A DNA stretch of 64,000 nt from Erigeron canadensis (Eukaryota; Streptophyta; Magnoliopsida; Asterales; Asteraceae), in NCBI RefSeq assembly GCF_010389155.1, contig NC_057769.1, positions 33,217,548-33,281,547 on the forward strand, written 5' to 3'. The notes below the pieces were generated by a model. That model had not been told where the DNA came from, did not search any database, and saw only the letters and a program-made list of their open reading frames with translations. Made by a program: the position numbers and the translations under genes. Below, one piece after another: positions 22,447-33,140 of this stretch (positions within the stretch are counted from its first letter, which is position 1; each line of letters starts with the position of its first letter).

Positions 22447-25400
22447 ATTAGTTGAAGAAAAAGGTTAACAGTTTTGATTGAGTTTGTGCTGGTTATATAT
22501 ATTGGAGTACATACGCGTACTTTAGTTGTTGAAATAAACAGTATGGTATTAAGGTCCAGTTGGAATTATTATCTTTGGAGAAATCAGACGTTCAGGAAAA
22601 AGGCCATATGGCCTTCCAGGTTTCTCTTGGTAAGAAGAAGGGTAGTTATGTCGACGTATTGGATGATGGTGATGATGTTCACTGGGAACAGCATGATGAT
22701 AGAAGAATTGCAGCAGAGGAGGGAGAACGGCTGAAAAAAGAACGAGAAAAAGACAAGAAGCCGAAGCCACGTCAGTATGCAAATACTAGCAAAGATTCTT
22801 ATTCCTCCAATCAGCTGGAGGACGGTGTTGCGGATGCAGACAAGGCTGAAGATGATGATGATGAGTGGGATGCAAAGAACTGGGATGATGAAGATCTCAA
22901 GTTTCCAGGTGTACCCCGGCCGTTTGCTGATGAGGACCAAGTCATGGATGAGCTTCAACCTAATAATCTAGGGTTTAATCATAATCTGGACGACAAGCCC
23001 AAACAACATGTTAATAAGCATGATAAACAGATTGTGAAAGAAGAAGTCGCCGAGATGACACTTAGGTCCCCTATTTGCTCTGCATTATGGGTCATGTTGA
23101 TGCTGGGAAAACGAAGTTGCTTGATTTCATTCGCAAGACTAATATCCAAAAAGGTGAGGCCGGAGGAATCACCCAACAGATTGGTGCCACTTATATTCCA
23201 GCTGACAACATTCGTGAGAGAACTTATAAGTTGAAAGCTGATGCAAAGCTCGACGTCCCTGGTCTGTTGGTTATTGATACACCTGGACACGATTCGTTCA
23301 AGAACTTAAGGTCTCGTGGTTCTGGCTTATGTGATACTGCCATTTTGGTTGTCAGTATCATGAAAGGTTTAGAACCGCAAACCATTGAATCTCTCAATTT
23401 ATTGAGAATGAGGAACACATACTTCATTGTGGCCCTAAATAAGGTGATATGAGACTCTATATTCTATGAACTTTATTAGAATTATTATTCTGCTGCCTAA
23501 TTTATCTACATTTTATTGTTTGATTTGTAGGTTGACACTATATACGGGTGGAAAACTTATCCGAACATACCAATGAGGGACGCATTGAAGCGACAGTGCC
23601 AGGATGTTCAAGCTCAATTCAATTATAGGCTCACTCAGGTCAATACAGCCCTCGTATCTTTGTTTTTCTCTGCTGAACTTGGATGCACCACCTTAAATCT
23701 GAGTTTTCTTTTTTCAATTATTGGCCTTGTCATGATTTTTTTTTATAATTTATTTTGCAACTTCAGATAAAAACACAATTTATGGAGCAAGGTTTGAATA
23801 CGGAAATATACTACAAAAACAAAGACGGGAGAAACCTATAGTATTGTACCGACTAGCTCTATCAGGTAAATTTATTTTCTTATCCGTTGTTAACCAAACT
23901 GACCCTGAGTTTGTTACTCAAATATTGTTTTGGGTCTTTTTTTTTTTATTACGGTATGAGTTGCACTCCAAGTTAGTTTTCGGTTTGAGTGAACCAGATC
24001 CAACCAAACAACCTATATATGATAATTTTGTGTCTGAAGGTGTGTCTCTTTGTATATGTATCTTATTGATTTTATATTAAAATTAGGATAATAAGACATC
24101 CCAGGGCAGCTTAAAAAGGAAATTGATGTAATTTGTGCAGTAGTAGTTGCATATTTGGGGACTATGGATCTCCAGTTTTAGGTTTGATATTTCGGTTAGG
24201 TCTGGTGGAAAAGTAATTTTGTTTGGGTTAGAAACATTGGAATACCGAGGAATTTGTTAACCATAAGTGATCTACATTTTTTTACTTTGAATATTGGATT
24301 GTACTTAAAACTTTTATAATATGAATGCGCAGTGGTGAAGGAATACCAGAATTGTTATTGCTACTGCTCCAGTGGGCTCAGAAGACAATGGTTGTAAAAC
24401 TTACATATCGCAGTGAAGTTCAGGTATATAATCTTCCTTTTCATCTTATTTTTTTAGTGAGAGGTATGAGTTTCTAATTGCTTCTTTTGTGGAACCGGAA
24501 TCTTGTCAGTGTACGGTTTTGGAAGTTAACGTCATTGAAGGACTTGGAACAACCATCGATGTGATATTGGTCAATGGTGTGCTTCACGAAGGAGATGAGA
24601 TTGTTGTTTGTGGCTCTCAGGCAAGTGCATGTACTTTGATATTACTTTCAAGCTATTATGATGGTAGCTTTTGTTTAATAACGGATTTCTTTACAGGATC
24701 CAATTCATACTACAATCCGGTCATTATTGACTCCCTGTCCAATGAAGGAACTTCGTGTCAAGGTGAGGATGTTTTCAATTCATACCGTAAAAACAGTATG
24801 TTATAGGTAGTAACAATAATTCAAACTGTTCTTGTTGACCGTATAAGCTTTTATGTATTACATATCTGGATATTCCATCGGTGCCTTTGAAAATATATAG
24901 GAATCTGGCTCGAACATATAATGAAGAGATTTAGTCGTTATATAAGTGAATACTAGGCGAACTGTTATATGACATATCATTTAGTTATCTTCTGTATTAA
25001 TGAGTCCCTTTTTGTTAATTCAGGGAACCTACATTCATCACAAAGAAATCAAAGCTGCACAAGCGGTCAAAATTACTGCACAGGTGAGAGCCATATGTCA
25101 TGAGAAAAGGAATAACTATATATTTTTTCTCGCAGACCATTAATTAGTGCCTGGTTTTTTCAGCTCATTCACTTATGGATGAGCATTTTAGTTGTGTCTA
25201 ATCTTAAATGAGTTAATTCATACAATCTATCTAAGTGGAATGGGTCAAATAGGTCCAACGGAGTATGTGTTGAAACTAGCCAAAAGCTTTATCTTATTGA
25301 ATAGAACCTAGTAACCTATAATTATTTTGAACGAACAGAAAATTGTTAGGTCAACCCACCACAAAGTGTTGAACTGTGCGAATTATGGCCCATGACCCGA

Positions 25401-26978
25401 CCTGCCCCATACCCATCTTGCAATGCGTAGTTTTAATCTATAATCAGCAGTACTGAATATTATCACTTCCCTATGGGTCTTTAATGACTGATTTGAATAT
25501 ATGTTTTCCCTTGAGAAGAATCTTGAGAATGCAGTGGCTGGGACCTCCCTATTTGTCGCAAGGCCTGATGATGACGTTGAAGATCTCAAAGTTTCAGTCA
25601 TGAATGATATGAGTAATGTGATGAGTCGCACTGATAAAAGCGGTGGAGTTTACGTTCAAGCATCATCTCTGGGATCACTAGAGGCATTACTAGACTATCT
25701 AAAGAAGCCAGATGTAGACATACCTGTTGGTGGTATCGGTATAGGACCGATACATAAGAAGGATACAATCAAGGCTAGCCTCATGCTAAAGAAGAGACAA
25801 GAGTTTGCGACAATGTTGGCTTATGATGTTGACGTGCTCCCAGAAGCCCGTTTGCATGCAGATGCGAATGGTGTGAAGATATTCGTAGGTAACGTAATTT
25901 ACCCCCTAGTTGATCAGTTGAAGGCTCATATTGAAACTTTCAAGGAAGAAAAGAGGAGACAAACCGCTGAAGAGGTTGTATTTCCTTGTCGTCTTCAAAT
26001 CATGCCAAACGACGTGATCAGAAAGAAAGATCCAATCATATTGGGTGTGGAAGTTCTTGAGGGCGTTCTTAAGGTAATCGTTTTTTTTGAATTTTACCTG
26101 AAGATACTAAAACTGTCCATTAGATCTTTTTCTAGGTTGAGGGAATGAAATAGTTATACATCCTTAAGCACACCTTTTGATTATTCATTTAAATTTTGAC
26201 GCATTCAAAATGTTTTTTGTTTTGTGCAGATTGGAACTCCCATTTGCATGCCTAAGAAAGACTTCATTGACATTGGCCATGTATCTTTCATCAGAATGAA
26301 CAACAGGCCTGTCAACTCTGCAAGAATAGGACAAGGGGTGTCTATCAAGGTATGAACTGTCACTTTGGTCAGTCTACTATATTACATATATCTTTTATTT
26401 GCCTTAGCAATCTTAACTCTTATGTAGAGGTGGCAAAATGGATGGGTTGGGTGAGGTCAAAGCTTTATGGTGAGAATGTTTAGTTTTTTGGTATTGGTGG
26501 TCGATTGACTCAGATCCAAACACTGTCTTTTACAAGACTGTTTAATTACAAATTGATTATATGATTCTAAATTTACGAATCACTTTCATAAAATTACAAA
26601 AACCACCTAGGAACCGGCAGGATTAGTTTAGTCTATAATACACCCCGTAGAAACCCAGTGCAGATTATGTATCGTATTTACGTTTTGCAGATAGAGGGAA
26701 GGAACGCTGAGGAGAGACAAAAAATGTTCGGAAGGCATTTTAATGTGAGTGATGAACTAGTGAGTCACATCTCCAGGAAGTCAATCGATGTTTTGAAAGA
26801 ATATTACAAGGTAACTCAAAAGTTGAAATTGTGAAATTCATGTTGATCTCACTAGTTGACCAATAAGATTACAGATGGTAGCTAACCGCAATGCATATTT
26901 TCAATTATGCAGGATGAAATGTCCAATGAACTATGGAATCTATTGGTCAAACTGAAAATCCTCTTTAAAATACAGTGA
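22447..26978 (+). pseudogene. Translation initiation factor eIF5B-like gene with two frameshifts
   Basis: eIF5B is the GTPase that joins the 60S subunit to the initiation complex. Exons recognised: 22447-23443, 23531-23638, 23767-23865, 24333-24423, 24510-24620, 24697-24762, 25024-25083, 25519-26073, 26230-26349, 26691-26810, 26913-26978. They give an acidic/lysine-rich N-part, G1 [14 protein letters not shown]3 DTPGH, G4 NKVD (split across an intron), the beta-barrel domains, and the usual end KLKILFKIQ-stop. Two breaks interrupt the frame: about 2 extra bases near 23080-23090, between LRSPIC and MGHVDAG, and about 2 missing bases near 23828, before ETYSIVPTS. Compared with plant eIF5B, most of the long lysine/glutamate-rich N-terminus is absent. 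The intron after 24620 starts with GC (CAG|GCAAGT). Probably a duplicated, decaying paralogue; assembly error is the alternative. Confidence 0.8.
24621..24696 (+). other. GC-AG intron
   Basis: The upstream exon ends GGCTCTCAG and the intron starts GCAAGT. The acceptor is TTTACAG before GATCCAATTC. The joined reading SQDPIHTTIRSLLTP matches the conserved eIF5B sequence, which supports the boundary. GC donors are a small minority of plant splice sites. Confidence 0.65.
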
Positions 26979-28224
26979 CCTTCACGGATGACGGATATGG
27001 CTCTTCTTCACCAAGAGCTTACGTTAAGTTGTGCCACCTCTTTGCCAATTGGCCTGGCAGTTTTGTTTATGCTTTTACTTTTCTGATAACTTCAAAATAA
27101 AGGGAGGCCATTAGTTCCATATCTTTAAAAAGTCTCTCATCCCGAATGATTCAACTTTTACTGTGGATAATTTGTTTTGGATTTTAAACCTTTGCATGAT
27201 TTTGGGCTTGTTGAAAAGCAGCTACTTAAGTTTGATTGTTAAAGATGTCAATCTTTTTGTGTTGATGCCTGAAGATATATTTGCTTAATTTTGAGAGGGA
27301 AAATGCCCCCAAAAGCAGCTTTTTATGGTTGATGGCTAATTTATATTTGTGATGAAGGTTTTGACTTCTACTCCTAGTTTTTATGAATGTTTGAGCACCT
27401 GGTCAACCGTGAGGTAAATACAGCTTTGTTAACGAATGCATTGATTCGGTATAAGTCGTTACAACTCTTGTTTTCAAGCTACTTCTTCCTTCATCACATT
27501 ACTTGAACTTTATGATCTTGAAGCTTGATTTAATTTTTAACCTTTAATCATGTAACCATTCCACCAAGATCCAATCTATTATTAAGTTAAATATCTTTTA
27601 CTTATATTAAAAAAGAATACAAGACAGAAAAAAAATGCACTGCTGCATCGTTAATGATTTATGTACAATATGTCGTTTGTTTGAAAGGAACCAGTTCTTC
27701 TAGTGCAATTCATTCGCAGAATGAATGGAAAGAGATCATTGCATATGATCATCATGATCCGAAGTTCCAAACTATGAAGCATTACAGGCTGGTTGCGAAT
27801 TCTAGATGGCCCAAACGACAATAAACACTTTCAGTGATCGTATGAATGTATGATGATCCATAAACTTATTAAAAGATTATATAAAATATTCAATTTATAA
27901 ACTCCCATAATAATAAAGTACTCGTAAGTCGTAATTAAGTCGTGAATAAAAACAGGACCCATTTGGTAATAAAATCCCATTTAAAAATAAAAAATCTAAA
28001 TTTAAAACTCAATATAAATTCTGTTGGTTCCCTCCCTCCACCCCCACCGTTTTTCCTAACAAACTTCTGGAAACGGTTACATTTACGTCTCAATCTTCAC
28101 ATGCTATTACAATTACTTACACAAATCTATATCTATACATTCTATTTCCATCACTCATATATATACACACATTTAACACCAAATTTTGCATTCATTCCGA
28201 AATAACACAGAAATCAATCAGAAA
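26979..28224. other. Intergenic: eIF5B-like 3' flank and PP2C upstream region
   Basis: No full gene is seen. At 27713-27823 an acceptor-like TTCGCAG is followed by an open stretch (NEWKEIIAYDHHDPKFQTMK onward) that ends in TAA and has a coding-like composition, but no family is recognised. The 27942-28205 frame lies in the PP2C 5' region and is probably untranslated. Confidence 0.35.
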
Positions 28225-28450
28225 ATAATAATAATAATAATAATAGCAGCCAAGAAGAAGAAGAAGAAGAAGAAGCTTCTAGAACGAACTCAATTTCAGT
28301 TTCTTTACTGAATTCAACTTAATTTCTCTGTAATATTTCTGGCTTTCTTTCTTTCTTGATATATATATATATATATATATATAATTTGTATAAATTCTGA
28401 TTATGTTCTTGATATATATATATATATGTATATAATTTGTATAAGTTCTG
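28225..28450. repeat. Microsatellite cluster upstream of PP2C
   Basis: An (AAT)n run lies at about 28225-28244, an (AAG)n run at about 28253-28275, and TA runs at about 28360-28382 and 28412-28426. They lie 130-350 bp before the PP2C start codon, in the promoter or 5'UTR. GAA/CT-rich repeats are common in plant 5'UTRs. Confidence 0.75.
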
Positions 28451-28574
28451 ATTAAGTTCTTGATATATATATTTATATATATGTGTGCGTGTATGTATGT
28501 ATATATAATTTTTATAAACATTCTGATTATGTTCTTGATTGTGATTTCTATATATAGGAATATTGTAACAAAAA

Positions 28575-31500
28575 ATGGAAGCGTATAAATCGGTAAAGAA
28601 GATTGTGGAGACATCGTCTGTGGCACACAAAAGGCGTATGGGCAAGAATTTTTCGAATGTGGCTAACAGGATTGGAAATGATGTGATATGGAGTAAAGAT
28701 CTTGAACCACATGCCTTTGGAGAATACTCTTTTGCTGCTGTCCAAGCCAATACGCGTATGGAGGATTATAGCCAGGTTGATGTAGGTCGAAGGGCTACGT
28801 TCGTTGGTGTTTATGATGGACATAGTGGTGATGCAGCTGCAAACCACGTTCGTGATACTCTTCTCGGTCATTTTGTTCGTGAGTATTCTTCTTTTCTTGT
28901 TTCCTTACATTTTCTTGGATCAAGAGTTATTTGTTGATTTGTTTGATGTTCTTTGAGTTATTTCTTTGATGGATTTGTTATGTTAAAAATCAATGGTGGG
29001 AAATGGGTGGTTAGGTTAGGTAATGGGTTGAAACTTGAAAGGGTTAAGATCGAAACAGGTCAGTGTGCAAAATGGGTCCATTGGTTTGGGTCAAGTCGCG
29101 CTTCTAAATAGGTATTGGCAGATAGTTTCATCTGTGGGTGTTTTATGTCATTATGTTCTTCTTTGTTAGTTTTCGTTGAGCCAAAACCATACGTTTTCTA
29201 AAAATTAGTAAAAGTTGTGAACCAAAAGTTATGGCTTCTACTAAATCATTGTTTGAATAAACACCTTATTTGAAAACTAAGACGATAGTCAAGAAAGTGA
29301 CAGCTATAGAATGATCAAAGTTTTGGTCCCTATATCCTAAAACAGATGACTGTAGAATGATGAAAATGTAAGCCCTCATATCCTATTACAAAAGATTGGA
29401 TGGTTTGTATCTTGTGATTTGATTGAGTTATTGTATGTTGTGTCAGTTTTGATTGAACTTTGTATTATCATTTACTGTATAATTGTGTGTTATATGTGTA
29501 TATATTATCTTGTTATCTCATGGTTTTATTTAGTTTTCTTATTGTGTCAATGCTACTTGTTACTTCTTGAATCCTGATAGAACTATATCTTATCAAAATC
29601 AAGAAATGTCAACTGTCGCTTACATGAAATGATTGTTTATTTATTTTGTTTTCTTAAGTTACTGATTTGTTGGCTTTGTTTTGTCCATCGGATTGGTCAT
29701 TTGACTGTATTTTATGGTATGTATGTATTCAAAGGTGGCAAAATGGGTGGTTGTTGGGTAATGGGTTGCAACTGGTATGGGGTCCATTGGGTTTAGTCAG
29801 ATTGGGTTGACTTTTTTGGTAGCTTTGTTGAGTCAATTGTACATGTATTCAAAAACTATGGTTTCTACTGAAGCGTCGTTTGAGTAGACCTTATTCTAAA
29901 ATTAAAACGGTAGTTAAGAAATATATAACTATAGAATGATCATAATGACGTCCCCCACATCATAAAATGTATATCAGACTGTATAGGTGGTAACTTGGGT
30001 GCAATATCTGTATGTGTTATCTTGCTTTCTCAATTGTGTTAGCCCCTGAAGACAGTCTCGTGGTTTTAGCTAGTTTTCTTATTGTGTCAATGATAAACTA
30101 ATAACATTTGAATGCTTCCACTGCCAGTCCCCGTATGCTAGTTATGATTTGTTATCTCACACTTGTCCATATCAGTTGACATATATGCCTACAAGACTAA
30201 CTGGTGGTGAAGTTATTTTGGTCTAATATTTTGTGTGCCCAATATGATTAACACTAACGTACAATTAACAATAATTCTATGTTGGCAGGTCGCATTCAAG
30301 CACAGAGATCTGTATCTGAGCGGATACTTAAGGGTGCTATTTCTGACACTGAAGATGCATGGATTGACTTGGCGCGAGACGCACGTGCGCAGAGACCTGA
30401 TGTAACTAGAGTTGGTTCGTGTTGTCTGGTTGGGCTTATATGGAATGGGATGTTGTATGTTGGTAATCTGGGTGATTCTAGAGCAGTTATAGGGAGGCTG
30501 ACAGGTAATGGTAACAAAGTTATTGCTGATCAGATCACCGAAGATCATAATGCCAACTTGGATGAGGTCAGAGAAGAACTCAAGAAACAGAACAAAGATG
30601 ACCCAGAAATTGTTGTTAAAGTAAATGGAGTGTGGCGGGTTAAAGGGCTAATTCAGGTTTCATTCTCTTTTTAAGTTGCTACTTTCAATAAAACATGAAC
30701 TCAATCATGTCATTATTAAGATTAAGTTCTGCAGACATATAGCCTTAGAATGAGATTGCTCTAATTTTGAAACAAAATAGTTCTGTTTTTGTTGGCAATC
30801 TACATTCTTATGAAGGCAAGCTCCTATTTTATTTTTAAGAGCACATAGCATAAGAGGTATCTAAATATATGCATATACCATAATCTAGCTATTCAAATAA
30901 CATATATACTTTCTGTGTCAGATTTCCAGAAGTATAGGAGACCTTCACTTGAAGATGCAAGAATTTGTTAATGCTAACCAACCAATGCATATGATACGAC
31001 CCGCTTTGAGTGATGAACCATTCTTAACGACAAGAATTTTAGGACGTGATACGAGGTTTGTCGTGTTTGCCTCAGATGGACTATGGGAAAACATGACTAG
31101 TCAAGAGGCAGTTGACATTGTTAACAAACATCCCAGAGCAGTAAGTATAGTAGCTTTTTTTTTTTTTTTTTCTTTTCATCTTTGACCTAATTATTAGCTT
31201 TTGTCTGTCCTTCATTTAAGTGTCAATTTAGAATTATCATATATGCATGCTCACTGACGTGTTTTCATCTTAATTATTAGCAGTAAGTAGTTATTCTTTT
31301 AATTAGTTAATTAGCTTCTCTGTCTGTCCTTCATTTAAATGTCAAATTATATTTATCATATATGCATGTTCACTGACTTGTTTTTATATATAAATAAATA
31401 TCAGGGGATTGCAAAAACACTGGTTGCAGTAGCAATGAGAGAAGCAGCTATCCAGAAAGGTCTGAAGTATGATAACCTGCCAAATAGGTATCAGCAGCCT

Positions 31501-31665
31501 GGAGACAGACGTCTTATTCATGATGATATCACCGTGGCTGTGCTTTTCCTTGACAATGGGAGACCAAGAGCTGACCTGGAGCAAGAAGTTTCAGTAAAAG
31601 CGATGGCGAATGAGAGCACACCATCCGAGCTCAGGATGTTGGGAGGGGAAATTCGAAGCGGGTGA
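28575..31665 (+). CDS. Protein phosphatase 2C, clade D type, 383 aa, four exons
   Basis: PP2Cs are monomeric Mg/Mn-dependent Ser/Thr phosphatases; clade D members dephosphorylate the plasma-membrane proton pump and are restrained by SAUR proteins (family knowledge). Exons 28575-28878, 30289-30656, 30922-31140 and 31405-31665 join in phase (1152 nt). Visible motifs: metal-binding region with E63-D64 and YDGHSG (80-85), SCCLVG at 145-150, LGDSRA at 162-167, SRSIGD at 226-231, FASDGLWE with D276, and HDDITV with D337-D338. Clade D assignment rests on SEYSFA-like EYSFAAVQAN, the DEVREELKKQNKDDPEIVV block and WRVKGLIQ before SRSIGD. Ser replaces the usual Gly at position 84 of DGHGG, but the aspartate and following glycine are kept. 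The C-terminal tail after the catalytic core (about 40 residues) is unremarkable. Intron 1 is 1.4 kb and holds intronic repeat fragments. Confidence 0.9.
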
Positions 31666-32414
31666 TCAGATCTATGAAATTCCAGCGTTCGTTTTGAATC
31701 TGTTACTGCGTAGTTAACAAGTTTTTGCAGCAAATAGCTATCTATAGCTATAGGTTGTAGTGGTGGTTTCTTCTATATGAACAATAATATTCTTGATTCT
31801 TTGGATATACAGTACGTACGTACAGACTGCAGGCAGAACGAAAGTATGTGGATTGATTTTGATCAATAAATCTTTGATGAGATGATATTACTTGTCATTG
31901 AGTCCTAGTTATGATCAGTTTATAAGTTGAAGGTTTTTGATCATTATAACTAGTTAATACAATTTTATATAGATGCATATCTTTAACTTGTTGTGATCAG
32001 GGACATATATGTATCTGTTAAACTATGTTGCATATATGTATTTGTCAATATGTTAAGTTAGCATATGGAATTCTAAAATCTTTTCAAAATTTTGAACCAG
32101 TGTTTTGACTTTTGATGGTCAAGTGGAATCTTAATTGAGTAAATTACTTTTTTCATCCCTGAAGTTGATACCATTTTTCATTTTTAATCCCTTTAGTGAA
32201 ATTTGTCACTAAGGGTAAAAAGGTAATAACAATGTGTAACAATAAATTACTCGTATCAATTGGGATTTGGGAGTGTAATCTCAGGTACGAATTCGATCTT
32301 TAAGCTCTTATTAAATTCATTGATTTGATCTGTAATTGTCCTTCGATAAAGCAACTACTGATTTCGAACACCATCAGTTAAATTTTTTTCTATGATATGT
32401 TATTATTTTATTTT
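31666..32414. other. PP2C 3' flank with foldback-element fragment
   Basis: 3'UTR and intergenic DNA. The stretch 32137-32230 begins GAGTAAATTACTTTTTTCAT and matches the terminal part of the 51530-52706 foldback family. No gene is seen. Confidence 0.5.
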
Positions 32415-33140
32415 AAAAAGTTGAGGATTTTTTTAGCGTTCATTTGATGAAGATAAATTATCTTTTTTAGTTGTTTATTTGATAAAAATGACTCTTTTAG
32501 TTGTTTGTTTGTTAAAAAAAAAATTGAGTCTTTTTTAGGTGTATATTTCATATAGTTTCATTTTTTCCTTATAGTTGCTTATCTGGAAAGTTGAATCTTT
32601 TAGTTGTTTGTTTGATAATAATTTGAGTTTTTTTCTTTCACTTGTGTAGTTGACATAATATGAGTTTCTTAGTTGCCCATTTGATAAAAATCGAGTCTTT
32701 TAGCTGATTGTTAGATAAAACTTGGAGTCTTTTTTGTTGTTCATTTGATATAATATGAGTTCTTTGTTGCTTATATGATTAAAAATAATTTTGACCTTGT
32801 GGTTGTTTGATAAAATTTTGGGGTTTTTTTTAGTTTTTAATTTGATATAATTTGAGCTTTTTAGCTGCTTATCTGATTGAAATTGAGTTATTTAGTTGTT
32901 TGATAAACGTTCGAGTCTTTTTCAGTTGTACATCTGATATATTTTGAGTTTTTAGTTGCTTATTTGATTAAAGTTGAGTCTTTTGGTTGTTTGTTTGATA
33001 AAAATTGGGGTCTTCTTCAACTGCATACTTGTAATTGATATAATTTGAGCCTTTTAGCTGCCTATTTGATAAATTTTGAAATCTTTTTAGTTGATAAGAA
33101 TCGAGTATTCTTTAGTTGGTAAAATCGATTGCTTGTTAAA
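32415..33140. repeat. Degenerate tandem repeat array, ~35-60 bp unit
   Basis: A phrase of the type TTTTAGTTGTTTGTTTGATA followed by AAAATTGAGTC recurs at least ten times with many substitutions and indels. The strand bias (T/G-rich on the top strand) and loose unit length point to an old minisatellite. No open frame. Located between the PP2C gene and uncharacterised spacer. Confidence 0.6.

Noticed and set aside
22584..22958. Minus-strand ORFs opposite the eIF5B exon
   Set aside because: Antisense shadows of a lysine/glutamate-rich exon; hydrophobic composition is a codon-complement artefact.
28226..28275. CRISPR-like or satellite array
   Set aside because: Simple trinucleotide microsatellites in a plant 5' region; no repeat-spacer structure.
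28279..28750. Long minus-strand ORFs opposite PP2C exon 1
   Set aside because: Repetitive Ile-Tyr stretches come from TA microsatellites; the rest is antisense to real coding DNA.
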